The notes under the pieces were generated by a model. The model saw only the letters and a program-made list of their open reading frames with translations, did no database searches and was not told where the DNA came from. Positions 27,714 to 37,637 of a DNA stretch of 64,000 nt are shown piece after piece. Origin of the DNA: Psychroserpens sp041224425 (GTDB taxonomy: Bacteria > Bacteroidota > Bacteroidia > Flavobacteriales > Flavobacteriaceae); contig NZ_JBGFGL010000067.1 in assembly GCF_041224425.1 (NCBI RefSeq), forward strand, positions 1 to 64,000, read 5' to 3'. Each line of letters begins with the position of its first letter. Positions within the stretch are counted from its first letter, which is position 1. The position numbers and the translations under genes are program-made.

Positions 27714-27714
27714 T

Positions 27715-28794
27715 ATGAATAAAAATTATTATGCCATCTTAATGGCTGGAGGAGTAGGCTCAAGATTTTGGCCAGTAAGTACCCAGGATTTCCCAAAACA
27801 ATTTCACGATATGTTGGGAACAGGTGATACCTTAATACAGAAAACATTCAATAGATTATCCAAACTCATTCCTAAGGAAAACATTTTTATTCTTACGAAT
27901 AAGCGCTATAATGATTTGGTTTTTGAACAACTTCCTGAAGTTACTAAACGACAAGTAGTTCTCGAACCTGCTATGCGAAACACGGCACCTTGTATTTTAT
28001 ATGCGGCTTTAAAAATTCAAAAAGAGAATGAAGACGCAGTTATGATTGTGGCTCCAAGTGATCATTGGATTGAAGACGAAGACGCGTTTACTCAAAATGT
28101 TCAAGATGCTTTTGACTTCTGTTCAAATTCTAACACTTTAATGACTTTAGGGATTCAGCCAACTTTTCCAAATACAGGTTATGGTTATATTGAGTTTGAT
28201 AAGAGTTCTGAAAAAGCTATTAAGTCTGTACACCAATTTCGTGAAAAGCCAGATTATGAAACCGCTAAGGCGTTTTTAGATCAAGGTAATTTTTTATGGA
28301 ATGCAGGTATTTTTATATGGAGTGTATCTTCGGTCATTGATGCTTTCAAAAAAAATCAAGACAAGCTTTATGAGCTCTTTGAAAAAGGGATTGAGGTATA
28401 CAATACAGATTTTGAAGATGATTTTATTCGCGATAACTACTCTAAAGCAGAAAACATTTCTGTAGATTATGCCATTATGGAAGCCTCAGATAATGTGTTT
28501 GTTCTTCCAGCAACATTTGATTGGAACGATTTAGGAACTTGGGGAAGTTTGTACGATAAGTTGGAGAAAGACAAGCAGGCAAATGCAGTGGTGAATGCAA
28601 AAACATTAACTGAGGACGCTTCTGGAAATATGATCAGAACATCTTCTGATAAAGTTGTGGTAGTGGATGGTTTGAAAGATTATATCATTGTAGATAAAGA
28701 AGAAGTTTTGCTTATCTTTCCAAAGACTAAAGAACAAGATATTAAAAAAGTACTCCAAAAGGTTAAAGATACTTACGGAGAACATTACGGTTAA
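27715..28794 (+). CDS. manC: Mannose-1-phosphate guanylyltransferase
   Basis: Makes GDP-mannose from mannose-1-phosphate and GTP, supplying surface polysaccharide and glycoprotein synthesis. The N-terminal nucleotide-binding motif MAGGVGSRFWP is followed by the metal/sugar-site motifs EPAMRNTAPC, APSDHWI and FREKP. The 359 residues cover the guanylyltransferase domain only; no C-terminal phosphomannose isomerase domain is present. It lies between the SprT-like gene and the DUF389 gene with 1-2 bp gaps, so these three likely form an operon. Confidence 0.93.
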   Translation: MNKNYYAILMAGGVGSRFWPVSTQDFPKQFHDMLGTGDTLIQKTFNRLSKLIPKENIFILTNKRYNDLVFEQLPEVTKRQVVLEPAMRNTAPCILYAALKIQKENEDAVMIVAPSDHWIEDEDAFTQNVQDAFDFCSNSNTLMTLGIQPTFPNTGYGYIEFDKSSEKAIKSVHQFREKPDYETAKAFLDQGNFLWNAGIFIWSVSSVIDAFKKNQDKLYELFEKGIEVYNTDFEDDFIRDNYSKAENISVDYAIMEASDNVFVLPATFDWNDLGTWGSLYDKLEKDKQANAVVNAKTLTEDASGNMIRTSSDKVVVVDGLKDYIIVDKEEVLLIFPKTKEQDIKKVLQKVKDTYGEHYG

Positions 28795-28796
28795 TT

Positions 28797-30272
28797 ATGA
28801 GTGAAGAAAATAAATTCAATTTCTCTGAAGATGAAGCTCAAGCCAATAAGGAAAAGGCTGTAGAGCAATCAAAGGAGGCGGTTAGAAAAGACGCTCAAGG
28901 TCTTTGGCAAAGTATCACCAAGTTTTTGAACGAACTGCTCGATTTTCGAGATGATACCGATCGAGATGCCACAATTGAAGCCATAAAAAATGATATTCCA
29001 TTTAAGGGAGCAACAGCTTGGATTCTGGTATGTTCTATCATGGTGGCTTCTGTTGGTCTTAATGCCGATTCGACTGCTGTAGTGATTGGAGCCATGTTAA
29101 TTTCTCCTTTAATGGGACCTATTTTGGGTGTCGGATTTTCAATTGCGGTAAACGATATCGATACGCTCAAAAAGTCCTTGATAAATCTAGCTACAATGAT
29201 AGTTTTGAGTTTATTGACAGCGTATTTGTTCTTTAAATTCTTTCCAACAGCAGATATTGAGACTAATGAACTGTTCGGTCGTAAGAGTCCGGATTTTAGA
29301 GATGTTTTAATTGCCTTTTTTGGTGGCGCAGCCCTTATCATTGCTCGGACTAAAAAAGGAACTATTGCCTCAGTCATATTTGGTGTGGCCATTGCCACCG
29401 CTTTAATGCCTCCATTATGTACAGCTGGTTATGGTTTGGCACACAATTGGGAATTTTTTGTTGGAGCTATGTACTTGTTTACCATCAATACGATATTTAT
29501 TGCCCTGGCGACTTTTATCGTTTTGAAAGTATTGCGTTTTCCAATGTTGAAATACGCTAACTCCAAAAAAAGAAAACGTATTGCACAATTGGCTTCAATA
29601 ATTGCTATTCTAGTAATGGCTCCAGCTATATGGACGTTTGTTGGATTTATTAAAAAGAGCGGCTTTGAGAATGATTATAACAGTTTTATAAAAGATGAAA
29701 TAGATTCCAATAATGAGCTGTGGTTACAAAAAGGAATCCCAAATTGGGATGATAAAACCATTGCTTTATACTTCAATGGTGAAGTTTCTGATGCTACAAT
29801 TTCAGATTTACAGAACGAATTAAAAAATTATACGAAGATCAAGGATTTTCAACTTGACATCAAAGGAAACAATGCTAGAAGCTTTGATAAAATCTCTGAT
29901 GCTTACGATCGAGCCATACGCGACTTAGATCAAAAGGATATCATAATCACTGGACTTCAAAAGCAAATTGAACAACTCGAGATGAGCATCACAAATCTTA
30001 ATAAGCAAATTGAGTCTAGAAATGAAGCGGGTTCTGTTTCGTTTACCGATTTGAGTAGAGATGCTAAAGTGAGATTCAATGATTTGGAGTTTTTTGGGTA
30101 TTCCAAAATGTTGGAGTCAAAGGATTTTATAAATATTGATACCGTTTCTATTATTGATGTAAGATGGAAAATAGCTTTACCAGACAGTATTGTTGCCTCA
30201 AGGGAAAAATTGTTACAGGAATGGTTACAGAAAGCACTTAAAATAGATACTGTTGTTATTAGGAGAAACTAA
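28797..30272 (+). CDS. DUF389 membrane protein
   Basis: A 491-residue protein with a charged N-terminus and a hydrophobic core of five or more helices (about residues 75-290). The core contains the family motif VVIGAMLISPLMGPILG. A long C-terminal soluble region includes a coiled coil (about 380-405, GLQKQIEQLEMSI). The biochemical function of DUF389 proteins is not established. Its stop codon overlaps the stop of the convergent mlaF-like gene (CTAA at 30269-30272). Confidence 0.85.
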   Translation: MSEENKFNFSEDEAQANKEKAVEQSKEAVRKDAQGLWQSITKFLNELLDFRDDTDRDATIEAIKNDIPFKGATAWILVCSIMVASVGLNADSTAVVIGAMLISPLMGPILGVGFSIAVNDIDTLKKSLINLATMIVLSLLTAYLFFKFFPTADIETNELFGRKSPDFRDVLIAFFGGAALIIARTKKGTIASVIFGVAIATALMPPLCTAGYGLAHNWEFFVGAMYLFTINTIFIALATFIVLKVLRFPMLKYANSKKRKRIAQLASIIAILVMAPAIWTFVGFIKKSGFENDYNSFIKDEIDSNNELWLQKGIPNWDDKTIALYFNGEVSDATISDLQNELKNYTKIKDFQLDIKGNNARSFDKISDAYDRAIRDLDQKDIIITGLQKQIEQLEMSITNLNKQIESRNEAGSVSFTDLSRDAKVRFNDLEFFGYSKMLESKDFINIDTVSIIDVRWKIALPDSIVASREKLLQEWLQKALKIDTVVIRRN

Positions 30273-31036
30273 AGGTCTTCTTCCAAATACATCCTTCTTA
30301 CTTTCTTGAAAAGTTCTGAAGAATACACAAAATTTGTTACCGCTTCATTGTCAGTTTTAAAGATGGTCTTGTTTGAGCCTTCCCATGCTTTGTAACCGTC
30401 TTTAAGAAAAATGATTTTTTCTCCGATTTCCATCACGGAATTCATGTCGTGGGAATTGATCACTGTAATGATGTCATATTCATCAGTAATTTCTTGAATG
30501 AGATTATCAATAACAATAGCCGTTTTAGGGTCTAATCCTGAATTAGGTTCATCGCAAAACAAATACTTTGGATTGTTTACAATCGCTCTAGCAATTGCAA
30601 CACGTTTTTGCATACCTCCTGAAGCTTCACTTGGCATTTTTTTATGAGCATCAACTAGATTTACACGCTTAAGTACAAAGTCGACACGATCTTCCATTTC
30701 ACTTTTGCTCTGTTTGGTAAACATACGTAGCGGAAACATCACATTTTCAGCAATGGTCATAGAATCAAATAAGGCACTCCCTTGAAATACCATACCGATT
30801 TTAGCTCTTAGCTCACGCTTATCGCTATCACTTAAGTTGGAATAAATCTTTCCATCATATTCAATCGTTCCAGATTCAGGAGTGTATAAACCAAGTAAAC
30901 ATTTCAAGAATACCGTTTTACCAGAACCACTTTGCCCAATAACCAAACTGGTTTTTCCCTTTTCAAAAGTCGTGCTTATGCCTTTAAGAATATGAGCATC
31001 ACCAAATGATTTTTCTATGTTGTTTACTTTGATCAT
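30269..31036 (-). CDS. ABC transporter ATP-binding protein, MlaF type
   Basis: Cytoplasmic ATPase of an MCE-associated phospholipid/lipid transporter. Walker A IGQSGSGKT, signature motif SGGMQKR, Walker B LFCDEPNSGLDP and the H-loop NSHD are intact. Length 255 residues. The start codon overlaps the stop of the MlaE-like permease gene upstream, so the pair is translationally coupled. No MlaD (MCE-domain) gene is found nearby. Confidence 0.9.
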   Translation of the reverse strand: MIKVNNIEKSFGDAHILKGISTTFEKGKTSLVIGQSGSGKTVFLKCLLGLYTPESGTIEYDGKIYSNLSDSDKRELRAKIGMVFQGSALFDSMTIAENVMFPLRMFTKQSKSEMEDRVDFVLKRVNLVDAHKKMPSEASGGMQKRVAIARAIVNNPKYLFCDEPNSGLDPKTAIVIDNLIQEITDEYDIITVINSHDMNSVMEIGEKIIFLKDGYKAWEGSNKTIFKTDNEAVTNFVYSSELFKKVRRMYLEEDL

Positions 31037-31773
31037 TAACTTAAGAGCATTGAGGTTAATATGTAATTCAGCAAAATGATCATGACACTAGTCCATACAA
31101 AAGACGTCGTACTGGCTTTTCCGACTTCCAAAGCGCCACCTTTCATATAATAACCATAGTATGAAGGAATAGTGGCCAATAAAAAAGCGAATACAATGGT
31201 CTTGATAAAAGCATAGATAATATGGAATGGAATAAAATCCATTTGAATCCCTGTAATGTAATCTTCCAAAGTGCTAAAACCACCATAAACACAGGCAGCC
31301 ATACCGCCAAGAATGCCCAAGAACATCGCGATTGAAATCACAAAAGGATATAACAACAAAGCAATGAACTTTGGAAATACCAAATAGTTTAATGAATTGA
31401 TACCCATAACTTCCAAGGCATCTATTTGTTCAGTTACACGCATCGTACCAATACTGGAAGTAATAAATGAACCAACCTTACCTGCCATAATAATCGAAAT
31501 AAAGGTTGGAGCAAATTCCAAGATAACCGATTGCCTGGTGGCAAATCCAACCAAATATTTAGGAATTAAGGGATTGCTTATGTTGAGAGCGGTCTGGATT
31601 GTAACAACACCTCCAACAAAAAATGAAATGAATGCTACAATTCCTAAAGATCCAATAATCAAATCATCAATATCCTTTAAGATTAATGTTCGCATGACCG
31701 ACCACTTTGTAGGTTTGCGAAACATTTCAGCAATCATTAAAAAGTAGGTCCCAATATTATGAAGATATTGCAT
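31036..31773 (-). CDS. ABC transporter permease, MlaE type
   Basis: Inner-membrane permease partner of the adjacent ATPase, expected to move phospholipids or related lipids between the membranes. It has about five hydrophobic helices. The MlaE-family central segment is visible in VGSFITSSIGTMRVTEQID and ALEVMGINSLNYLV. The 245-residue length is typical. It is divergent from pafA, with a 105-bp region between. Confidence 0.9.
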   Translation of the reverse strand: MQYLHNIGTYFLMIAEMFRKPTKWSVMRTLILKDIDDLIIGSLGIVAFISFFVGGVVTIQTALNISNPLIPKYLVGFATRQSVILEFAPTFISIIMAGKVGSFITSSIGTMRVTEQIDALEVMGINSLNYLVFPKFIALLLYPFVISIAMFLGILGGMAACVYGGFSTLEDYITGIQMDFIPFHIIYAFIKTIVFAFLLATIPSYYGYYMKGGALEVGKASTTSFVWTSVMIILLNYILTSMLLS

Positions 31774-31878
31774 AGCTCAATTTGATACTGCTAAAGTAAA
31801 AAAACTAATCCTATTTAACCTTAATTTTAAGTATCGATGTATTAAAAGCTGTATTTTTGATATCTCAAATTTATTGGT

Positions 31879-33537
31879 ATGATTAAGAATTTAATGGGTT
31901 TTTTACTGGTCTTTTTAATAGGCCTTTGTAATGCTCAAAGTCAAACTGAAAACAATAATCAAAAATCAACCGAATTAGATAGACCAAAACTAGTTGTTGG
32001 GATTGTTGTAGACCAGATGCGTTACGATTATCTCACTCGATTTTATAACAAATTTGGAGAAGGTGGATTTAAACGTATGATGAATGAAGGCTTTAATTGT
32101 AAAAACCATCATTTTAACTATGTGCCGACCTATACAGGTCCTGGACATGCTTCGGTTTATACAGGAACCACACCAAAATATCATGGTGTCATTAGCAACA
32201 ATTGGTACGACAAGCAAGAAAAGACTATGGTGTATTGCGCTTCAGATGATTCGGTAACATCAGTTGGTACTTATGATAGAGCTGGAAAAATGTCGCCTCA
32301 TCGTATGTTGACGACTACATTTTCAGATGAAAATAGACTGTTTACACAAATGAAGGGCAAGACCATTGGAATTGCACTTAAGGATAGAGGTGCGGTTTTG
32401 CCTGCTGGACATACAGCTAATGCAGCCTATTGGTTCCACGGAAAGGATGAAGGACATTTCATTTCAAGCTCATTTTATATGAATGACTTACCAAAATGGG
32501 TTAACGATTTTAATGCCTCCAATACAGCTGAATCTTACTTTAAGGTTTGGGATACTTTTTACGATATTTCAACTTATACCGAAAGTGGAAGCGACGACAC
32601 AATTTTTGAAAAGGGTTTTAAAGGAAAGAAAACGGCTACGTTTCCTTATGATTTAAAGGCTTTGAAGTCAAGTAATAATAACTTTGATATATTAAAAACG
32701 ACTCCTTTTGGAAATAGTCTAACAACCGATTTTGCAATGGCTGCAATTAAAGGGGAAGCTTTAGGTCAAGATGCTATTACTGATGTTTTAACACTTAGCT
32801 TTTCAAGTACTGATTATGTTGGACATAACTTTGGGGTGAACTCTAAGGAAGTAGAAGACACATATATCCGATTGGATAAAGATTTGGAGCGTTTATTCCA
32901 GTTTTTGGATATCCAAGTTGGAAAGGGAGTATATACAGTTTTTCTAACGGCAGACCATGGAGCTATTGATGTGCCAGCTTATTTGCAAAGTGTAAAAATT
33001 CCTGCTGGTTATGTTGATAACAATGACCGAAAAGATAACTTTCAAAGGTTTTTACAAGATACTTTTAAAACGACTGATATTGTAGAAAATGTCACCAATG
33101 ACCAGATTTTTATCAATTATGATAAAGTAAAGGAATTAGGACTGAATCTTTCCGAGGTAGAGCAAGTGATTGCTAATGAGCAATTGTCTTATGATCATGT
33201 CGCAAAGGTTTATACTGCTTCAAGTATGAATTCAACCAATTTTACAACAGGAATCGAAAGTTTATTGCAAAATGGCTTTAATCAAAAGCGATCAGGAAAT
33301 GTGATAGTGGTGAATGATGTAAGCTATATTGTTTATGGAAAAACGGGATCGACTCATGGTAGCGGATTGAACTATGATACGCATGTGCCGTTATTGTTCT
33401 TCGGAAAAGGGATTAGGCACGGACAGACTTATCAGAGAACGGTTATAGCAGATATTGCTCCAACCATTTCTGCTTTATTGGGTATTAGTTTTCCAAATGC
33501 AGCAACAGGGCAACCGTTGGAATTTGTAATAGATTAA
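31879..33537 (+). CDS. pafA: Alkaline phosphatase PafA
   Basis: Exported phosphomonoesterase of the alkaline-phosphatase superfamily, typical of Bacteroidota. The signal peptide ends near residue 21 (CNAQSQ). The metal-binding start VVGIVVDQMRYDYL is followed by the nucleophile threonine (about Thr86) in PTYTGPGHASVYTG. Later metal ligands lie in SFSSTDYVGHNFG, TADHGAID and STHGSGLNYDTHVPL. Length 552 residues, complete. No type IX sorting tail is visible, so it is probably periplasmic. The nuclease gene follows after 2 bp. Confidence 0.93.
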   Translation: MIKNLMGFLLVFLIGLCNAQSQTENNNQKSTELDRPKLVVGIVVDQMRYDYLTRFYNKFGEGGFKRMMNEGFNCKNHHFNYVPTYTGPGHASVYTGTTPKYHGVISNNWYDKQEKTMVYCASDDSVTSVGTYDRAGKMSPHRMLTTTFSDENRLFTQMKGKTIGIALKDRGAVLPAGHTANAAYWFHGKDEGHFISSSFYMNDLPKWVNDFNASNTAESYFKVWDTFYDISTYTESGSDDTIFEKGFKGKKTATFPYDLKALKSSNNNFDILKTTPFGNSLTTDFAMAAIKGEALGQDAITDVLTLSFSSTDYVGHNFGVNSKEVEDTYIRLDKDLERLFQFLDIQVGKGVYTVFLTADHGAIDVPAYLQSVKIPAGYVDNNDRKDNFQRFLQDTFKTTDIVENVTNDQIFINYDKVKELGLNLSEVEQVIANEQLSYDHVAKVYTASSMNSTNFTTGIESLLQNGFNQKRSGNVIVVNDVSYIVYGKTGSTHGSGLNYDTHVPLLFFGKGIRHGQTYQRTVIADIAPTISALLGISFPNAATGQPLEFVID

Positions 33538-33539
33538 TT

Positions 33540-34346
33540 TTGAAAAAAAGACAGTTATTTTCTTTGCTCGCTATAGTAATCCTGATTGTTGTTTTGGGTT
33601 ATGAATTCCTCTTGGAAAAAAAGGAAGTCGAACAGACTGTTGAAGCTGGATCAGAAGTTAAGATTACAACAAATACAGTTTATTTGCCTACCAGTACGAC
33701 AGGGCAAGTGGTGCATCACGAATATTACTCCTTATCATACAGTGAACCTAATGAACAAGCCGAATGGGTAGCTTATGAACTTAAAGCCGAGCACTTATCA
33801 AATACCAATTTTGAAAGGCCTTATTTTGAAATTGATAAAGCAGTGAAAACTGGAGCAGCACATTGGCGAAATTACAAAGGATCAGGATATGATCGTGGGC
33901 ATTTATGTCCAGCAGGAGATAGACGTTTTAGTAAAAAAGCACATGACGAAACCTTTTTGACCAGTAATATAAGTCCGCAAGATCATGAATTCAATTCTGG
34001 AATTTGGAATCGATTGGAACAAAAAGTTCGGTATTGGGCTAAAAAGTACAATGGTGTTTATGTGGTTACAGGTGGTATTTTTGATGATAACATGACAACC
34101 ATAGGTACTGAAAAGGTGAGTGTGCCAAATCGGTTTTATAAAGTGATGATTGATTACAATTCTGGAAGGCCGAAAATGATAGCTTTTTTATTGCCACATA
34201 AAGCGTCTAATCAACCATTATATACCTATGTTGTTTCTGTTGATGAGATTGAAAATTTAACTGGAATCGATTTTTTTCCTGAACTTGAAGATGCTTTGGA
34301 AAATCAATTGGAAGCTTCAACAAGTTATAAAGGTTGGAGTTTTTGA
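33540..34346 (+). CDS. DNA/RNA non-specific endonuclease, exported
   Basis: Secreted or periplasmic sugar-non-specific nuclease of the beta-beta-alpha metal type. It begins with a TTG codon two bases after the pafA stop. An N-terminal membrane/signal segment (about residues 5-22) precedes the nuclease domain. The active-site motif DRGHL has the catalytic base His121, and the metal ligand is expected at the Asn in FNSGIWNRLE. 268 residues. Co-transcription with pafA suggests joint use of extracellular nucleic acids as a phosphate source (inference). Confidence 0.9.
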   Translation: MKKRQLFSLLAIVILIVVLGYEFLLEKKEVEQTVEAGSEVKITTNTVYLPTSTTGQVVHHEYYSLSYSEPNEQAEWVAYELKAEHLSNTNFERPYFEIDKAVKTGAAHWRNYKGSGYDRGHLCPAGDRRFSKKAHDETFLTSNISPQDHEFNSGIWNRLEQKVRYWAKKYNGVYVVTGGIFDDNMTTIGTEKVSVPNRFYKVMIDYNSGRPKMIAFLLPHKASNQPLYTYVVSVDEIENLTGIDFFPELEDALENQLEASTSYKGWSF

Positions 34347-34347
34347 T

Positions 34348-35196
34348 TTATGCAAATTTGCTGAAAATACCTTTCCATCGTAAATCCCTGATGAATTTGC
34401 CTTGGTCTTCTGTAACCAAATAATCTAAGCCGTCTGATTTAGCTTTGAAATAGCCTTTAAGGTAATGGATTAACACATTGAGATTTCTTTTTTTCAATGC
34501 CATTTTAAGTGCTGTTATAAACGTTAATGTCAATCCGTAACGCAATTTAAAAAGAGCTTCCCCTTGAGCTAATTTTGCTGAGGCACTGTAACTAATCCCA
34601 GTTGGTTTCAGGTGTTTCACGTGCAGGCTGTCATCGGTGAATCGTTTCCAATTGTAATAAGAGGCTAACATTTCATCAACCGTATCCCAACCTATCGAAG
34701 GTTTCAGTTTTCCTATATCAAAAAAGCATTGTTTTCTGTAGGCTTTCAAAGCACCACGAATATGATCTTTATTTGTAAGGTCTTCCAAAACCCATTGATC
34801 ATTCTTTTGAATGTAACAAAATCCGGCAGCCATACCAAGTTGGTTATCACTTTTAAAATGTTCAGCTAAAGTTTCAAGATACTGTTCAGGAAAAATAAGA
34901 TCAGCATCGAACTTGCAAATCACATCATAATCATCATCTAAACTTTCCAGTCCTTTGTTAAAAGCATTAATAATCTTACTTCCAGGCAAGTGTGCATTCG
35001 AAGAATTATTGTCAACAAGTGATATGAAATTATACTGATTTGCTAGGTTTTCGACAATAGCTTTAGTGTTGTCAGCAGAGTTGTCATTAACCACTACGAT
35101 ATGTTGAGGTATAAGCGTTTGTTTTGCCAAAGACTCTAAAGTTAAAGCGATGGTGCTTTCTTCGTTGTGTGCAGGAATGACAATGTAGAATTTCAT
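34348..35196 (-). CDS. Family 2 glycosyltransferase
   Basis: GT-A-fold transferase that adds a sugar from a nucleotide-sugar donor. N-terminal IPAHNEESTIALTLESL and the metal-binding DxD region CKFDADLIFP are clear. No membrane helix is visible, so it is likely cytoplasmic or membrane-associated. 282 residues. It is the last gene of a minus-strand run behind a methyltransferase, proC and a KAS III-like gene. The donor and acceptor are unknown. Confidence 0.87.
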   Translation of the reverse strand: MKFYIVIPAHNEESTIALTLESLAKQTLIPQHIVVVNDNSADNTKAIVENLANQYNFISLVDNNSSNAHLPGSKIINAFNKGLESLDDDYDVICKFDADLIFPEQYLETLAEHFKSDNQLGMAAGFCYIQKNDQWVLEDLTNKDHIRGALKAYRKQCFFDIGKLKPSIGWDTVDEMLASYYNWKRFTDDSLHVKHLKPTGISYSASAKLAQGEALFKLRYGLTLTFITALKMALKKRNLNVLIHYLKGYFKAKSDGLDYLVTEDQGKFIRDLRWKGIFSKFA

Positions 35197-35224
35197 TGTA
35201 ACAAATCTAAAGAAAGTTTTTGCT

Positions 35225-35755
35225 TTAGGCTAAATAAACTCTTTCGGCATATACAATATAATATCTCGGAACAAAAGTTCTCAAAAAAGGTCTGATACCA
35301 ATTTTCCTAACAGGATTTGTCCATTTTTCGGAGGCTACGATTTTCCAACCTGTTTTTTCGAGTAGCCAGTTAAATTGCCATTCTTCAAATTCATGAAAGT
35401 GTCGATCTCTCATGTCTGTCTTGCTTTGATACGCAGGAGCGAACCATAATTTAAGTGGAACGCTTGCAACTAATTTATCAGCTTTTATCGATTTAAGAAC
35501 TGTAAATGGCGATAGTAAATGTTCGAATATTTCAAAAGCTGTAACCACATCTGCATTGGAATTTTCAATTTCAGAAGTATCCAAATCTAAGTCAACACCT
35601 GAAGTATTTTGTACAGAAAAACCATTGGAAGACATGATTTCTGAAAACGGATTCGAAACTCCTAAATCTAAAATTGTTTCTGAGGTCTCAACATGTTGTT
35701 TTAAAAACTCAAGAGTATGCTTGAAGCGTTTATTTGGATAGGTGTTTTCGTACAT
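35225..35755 (-). CDS. Class I SAM-dependent methyltransferase, short
   Basis: A 176-residue protein with a reduced methyltransferase core. Motif I is degenerate (ETILDLGVSNPFSE, no second glycine pair), an acidic motif II lies in SGVDLDLD, and the post-motif is ADVVTAFEIFEHL. The longer frame starts at a TTG (35758), but ATG at 35755 overlaps the proC stop as TGATG and is the likely start. The weak motif I means activity is uncertain. Confidence 0.75.
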   Translation of the reverse strand: MYENTYPNKRFKHTLEFLKQHVETSETILDLGVSNPFSEIMSSNGFSVQNTSGVDLDLDTSEIENSNADVVTAFEIFEHLLSPFTVLKSIKADKLVASVPLKLWFAPAYQSKTDMRDRHFHEFEEWQFNWLLEKTGWKIVASEKWTNPVRKIGIRPFLRTFVPRYYIVYAERVYLA

Positions 35756-36543
35756 CAATTGGAAATATTTTCATAAGACGTCTTTATTCCTTTAATCAAT
35801 GCCGAACTGAAGCCTTGATGCTCCATTTCATTTAAACCTGCTATCGTACATCCTTTAGGTGTAGTAACCTTATCAATTTCAGCTTCTGGATGATTGCCTT
35901 GCAGTATTAATAATTCACTGGCGCCTTTAACGGTTTGTGTCGCAATTTGGGTGGCTGTTTTTGCATCAAAACCGATTTCGATTCCACCTTGAATCATACC
36001 TCTGATAAATCGTAAGACATAAGCAATACCGCAAGCACCTAAAACGGTTGCACCATCCATGAGCTGTTCATCAATAGGTATAGTGATTCCTAAAGCATTA
36101 AAAATTAAGCTTACATCTTTAGTGTTTTCATCAGATGCGTTTTGAGAGGCAAGACAAGTCATTGATTCATTAACTGAAGATGCTGTATTGGGCATCGCTC
36201 TAAATATGATAGGTTCATTTTTTAGTGCCTTTTTGATTTTCTCAATTGAAAAATCACTTACTACTGACACCAAGATTTGTTTATCGGTTATTGTGTCTGA
36301 AATCTCTTTGAGAACCGATTCCATCTTGTATGGTTTAACGGCAATAATGATTATTTCAGATTTTTTTACAGCGGACACGTTATCAGAAATAACATCAACA
36401 CCTTTGCTTTCGTAATCCTTTAAAAGATGTGTTTTGTGTCGTGTAATGGTCAGGTTGGAGGCATCAAATCCTTCAGACAACAAGCCAGAAGCAATCGCTT
36501 GGCCTAAGTTTCCTCCACCAATAATTGCGATACTTTTATTCAT
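35755..36543 (-). CDS. proC: Pyrroline-5-carboxylate reductase
   Basis: Last step of proline synthesis: reduces pyrroline-5-carboxylate with NAD(P)H. The N-terminal Rossmann motif AIIGGGNLGQAIASGL and the C-terminal family signature (TPKGCTIAGLNEME) are clear. Length 262 residues, normal. It sits 2 bp downstream of the KAS III-like gene and overlaps the following methyltransferase start by one base. Confidence 0.93.
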   Translation of the reverse strand: MNKSIAIIGGGNLGQAIASGLLSEGFDASNLTITRHKTHLLKDYESKGVDVISDNVSAVKKSEIIIIAVKPYKMESVLKEISDTITDKQILVSVVSDFSIEKIKKALKNEPIIFRAMPNTASSVNESMTCLASQNASDENTKDVSLIFNALGITIPIDEQLMDGATVLGACGIAYVLRFIRGMIQGGIEIGFDAKTATQIATQTVKGASELLILQGNHPEAEIDKVTTPKGCTIAGLNEMEHQGFSSALIKGIKTSYENISN

Positions 36544-36545
36544 CG

Positions 36546-37610
36546 TTAGTATTTATAAACGATGGCATTGATATGCATTCCAGCACCAACACTTGCAAAA
36601 ATGATGACATCACCTTTTTTGATTCTGTGCTTTTCCAGTTTGTTGTTCACAATTAGATCGAATAGTGTTGGAACTGTGGCAACTGAACTATTTCCCAATT
36701 TGTGAATACTCATTGGCATGATATCTTTTGGGACTTCTGTTTTATAGAGTCTGTAGAAGCGATTAATAATTGCTTCATCCATTTTTTCGTTCGCTTGATG
36801 GATCAATATCTTTTTGACGTCTTTAATGTCTATGCCACTTTTATCTAAACAAGCTTTCATGGCTTTAGGAACATTGCTTAAAGCAAACTCATAGATTTTT
36901 CGGCCATGCATTTTGATATAGCGTGTATCTCTACATAAATCTTGATTGTTAGAGTTTCCGAAGAAAAGATAATACGCTTCATCATAAGTAAAAGAAGCGC
37001 TCTCATGTGCAATAACTCCACCTTCTTCATCAGAAGTCTCTACAATTGTTGCGCCTGCACCATCAGAGTATATCATAGAATCTCTGTCGTGTTTATCAAC
37101 AACCCTTGAAAGCGTTTCTGCACCAATCACCAAACAGCGTTTAGCCATTCCTGCTTTAATAAACGCTTGGGCTTGAATGACGCCTTCGACCCAGCCTGGA
37201 CAACCAAATAAAATATCATAAGCGACACATTTAGGGTTTTTGATTCGTAAGCTATGCTTTATTCTTGAAGCCAAACAAGGAAGAATATCACTTTGAATGG
37301 TATTTGCTTTGACATCGCCAAAATTGTGAGCGCAAATAATGTAATCTATTGTTTCAGGATCTATATTGGCATCTTCAATGGCTTTTTGAGCAGCCAAAAA
37401 ACCAAGGTCTGAAGCTGTAAGTTGATCATCAGCATAACGTCTTTCAACAATACCTGTAATGTCTTTAAATTTTTCTACTATAATTTCATTAGGATGGTTT
37501 ATAGTCGAGCCATCAGCATTTAAAAACTCATGTTGGTGAAAGTTCTCATTTTTCTCAATCATATCTGGAATATAACTTCCAGTCCCTGTAATTCTTATAG
37601 ACATGTGCAA
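36546..37610 (-). CDS. 3-oxoacyl-ACP synthase III family protein (FabH-like)
   Basis: Thiolase-fold condensing enzyme. The Cys-His-Asn triad is visible: Cys137 (numbered from 37610) in LFGCPGWVEG, His in LIHQANEKM and Asn in KLGNSSVATVP. A likelier start is the Met two codons further in (37604, MSIRITGTG). It is 354 residues, somewhat longer than classical FabH. It leads an operon with proC, a methyltransferase and a glycosyltransferase, so a role outside core fatty-acid initiation is possible. A 26-bp dyad lies 28 bases upstream. Confidence 0.88.
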   Translation of the reverse strand: MHMSIRITGTGSYIPDMIEKNENFHQHEFLNADGSTINHPNEIIVEKFKDITGIVERRYADDQLTASDLGFLAAQKAIEDANIDPETIDYIICAHNFGDVKANTIQSDILPCLASRIKHSLRIKNPKCVAYDILFGCPGWVEGVIQAQAFIKAGMAKRCLVIGAETLSRVVDKHDRDSMIYSDGAGATIVETSDEEGGVIAHESASFTYDEAYYLFFGNSNNQDLCRDTRYIKMHGRKIYEFALSNVPKAMKACLDKSGIDIKDVKKILIHQANEKMDEAIINRFYRLYKTEVPKDIMPMSIHKLGNSSVATVPTLFDLIVNNKLEKHRIKKGDVIIFASVGAGMHINAIVYKY

Positions 37611-37637
37611 TGGTTTTGATTCAATATACTAAAGTAC

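Noticed and set aside
28895..29398. 167-codon open frame opposite the DUF389 gene
   Set aside because: Antisense shadow of a membrane-protein gene; no recognisable motif or start context.
35756..35758. TTG start for the short methyltransferase
   Set aside because: An ATG one codon later overlaps the proC stop as TGATG, the common coupled arrangement.
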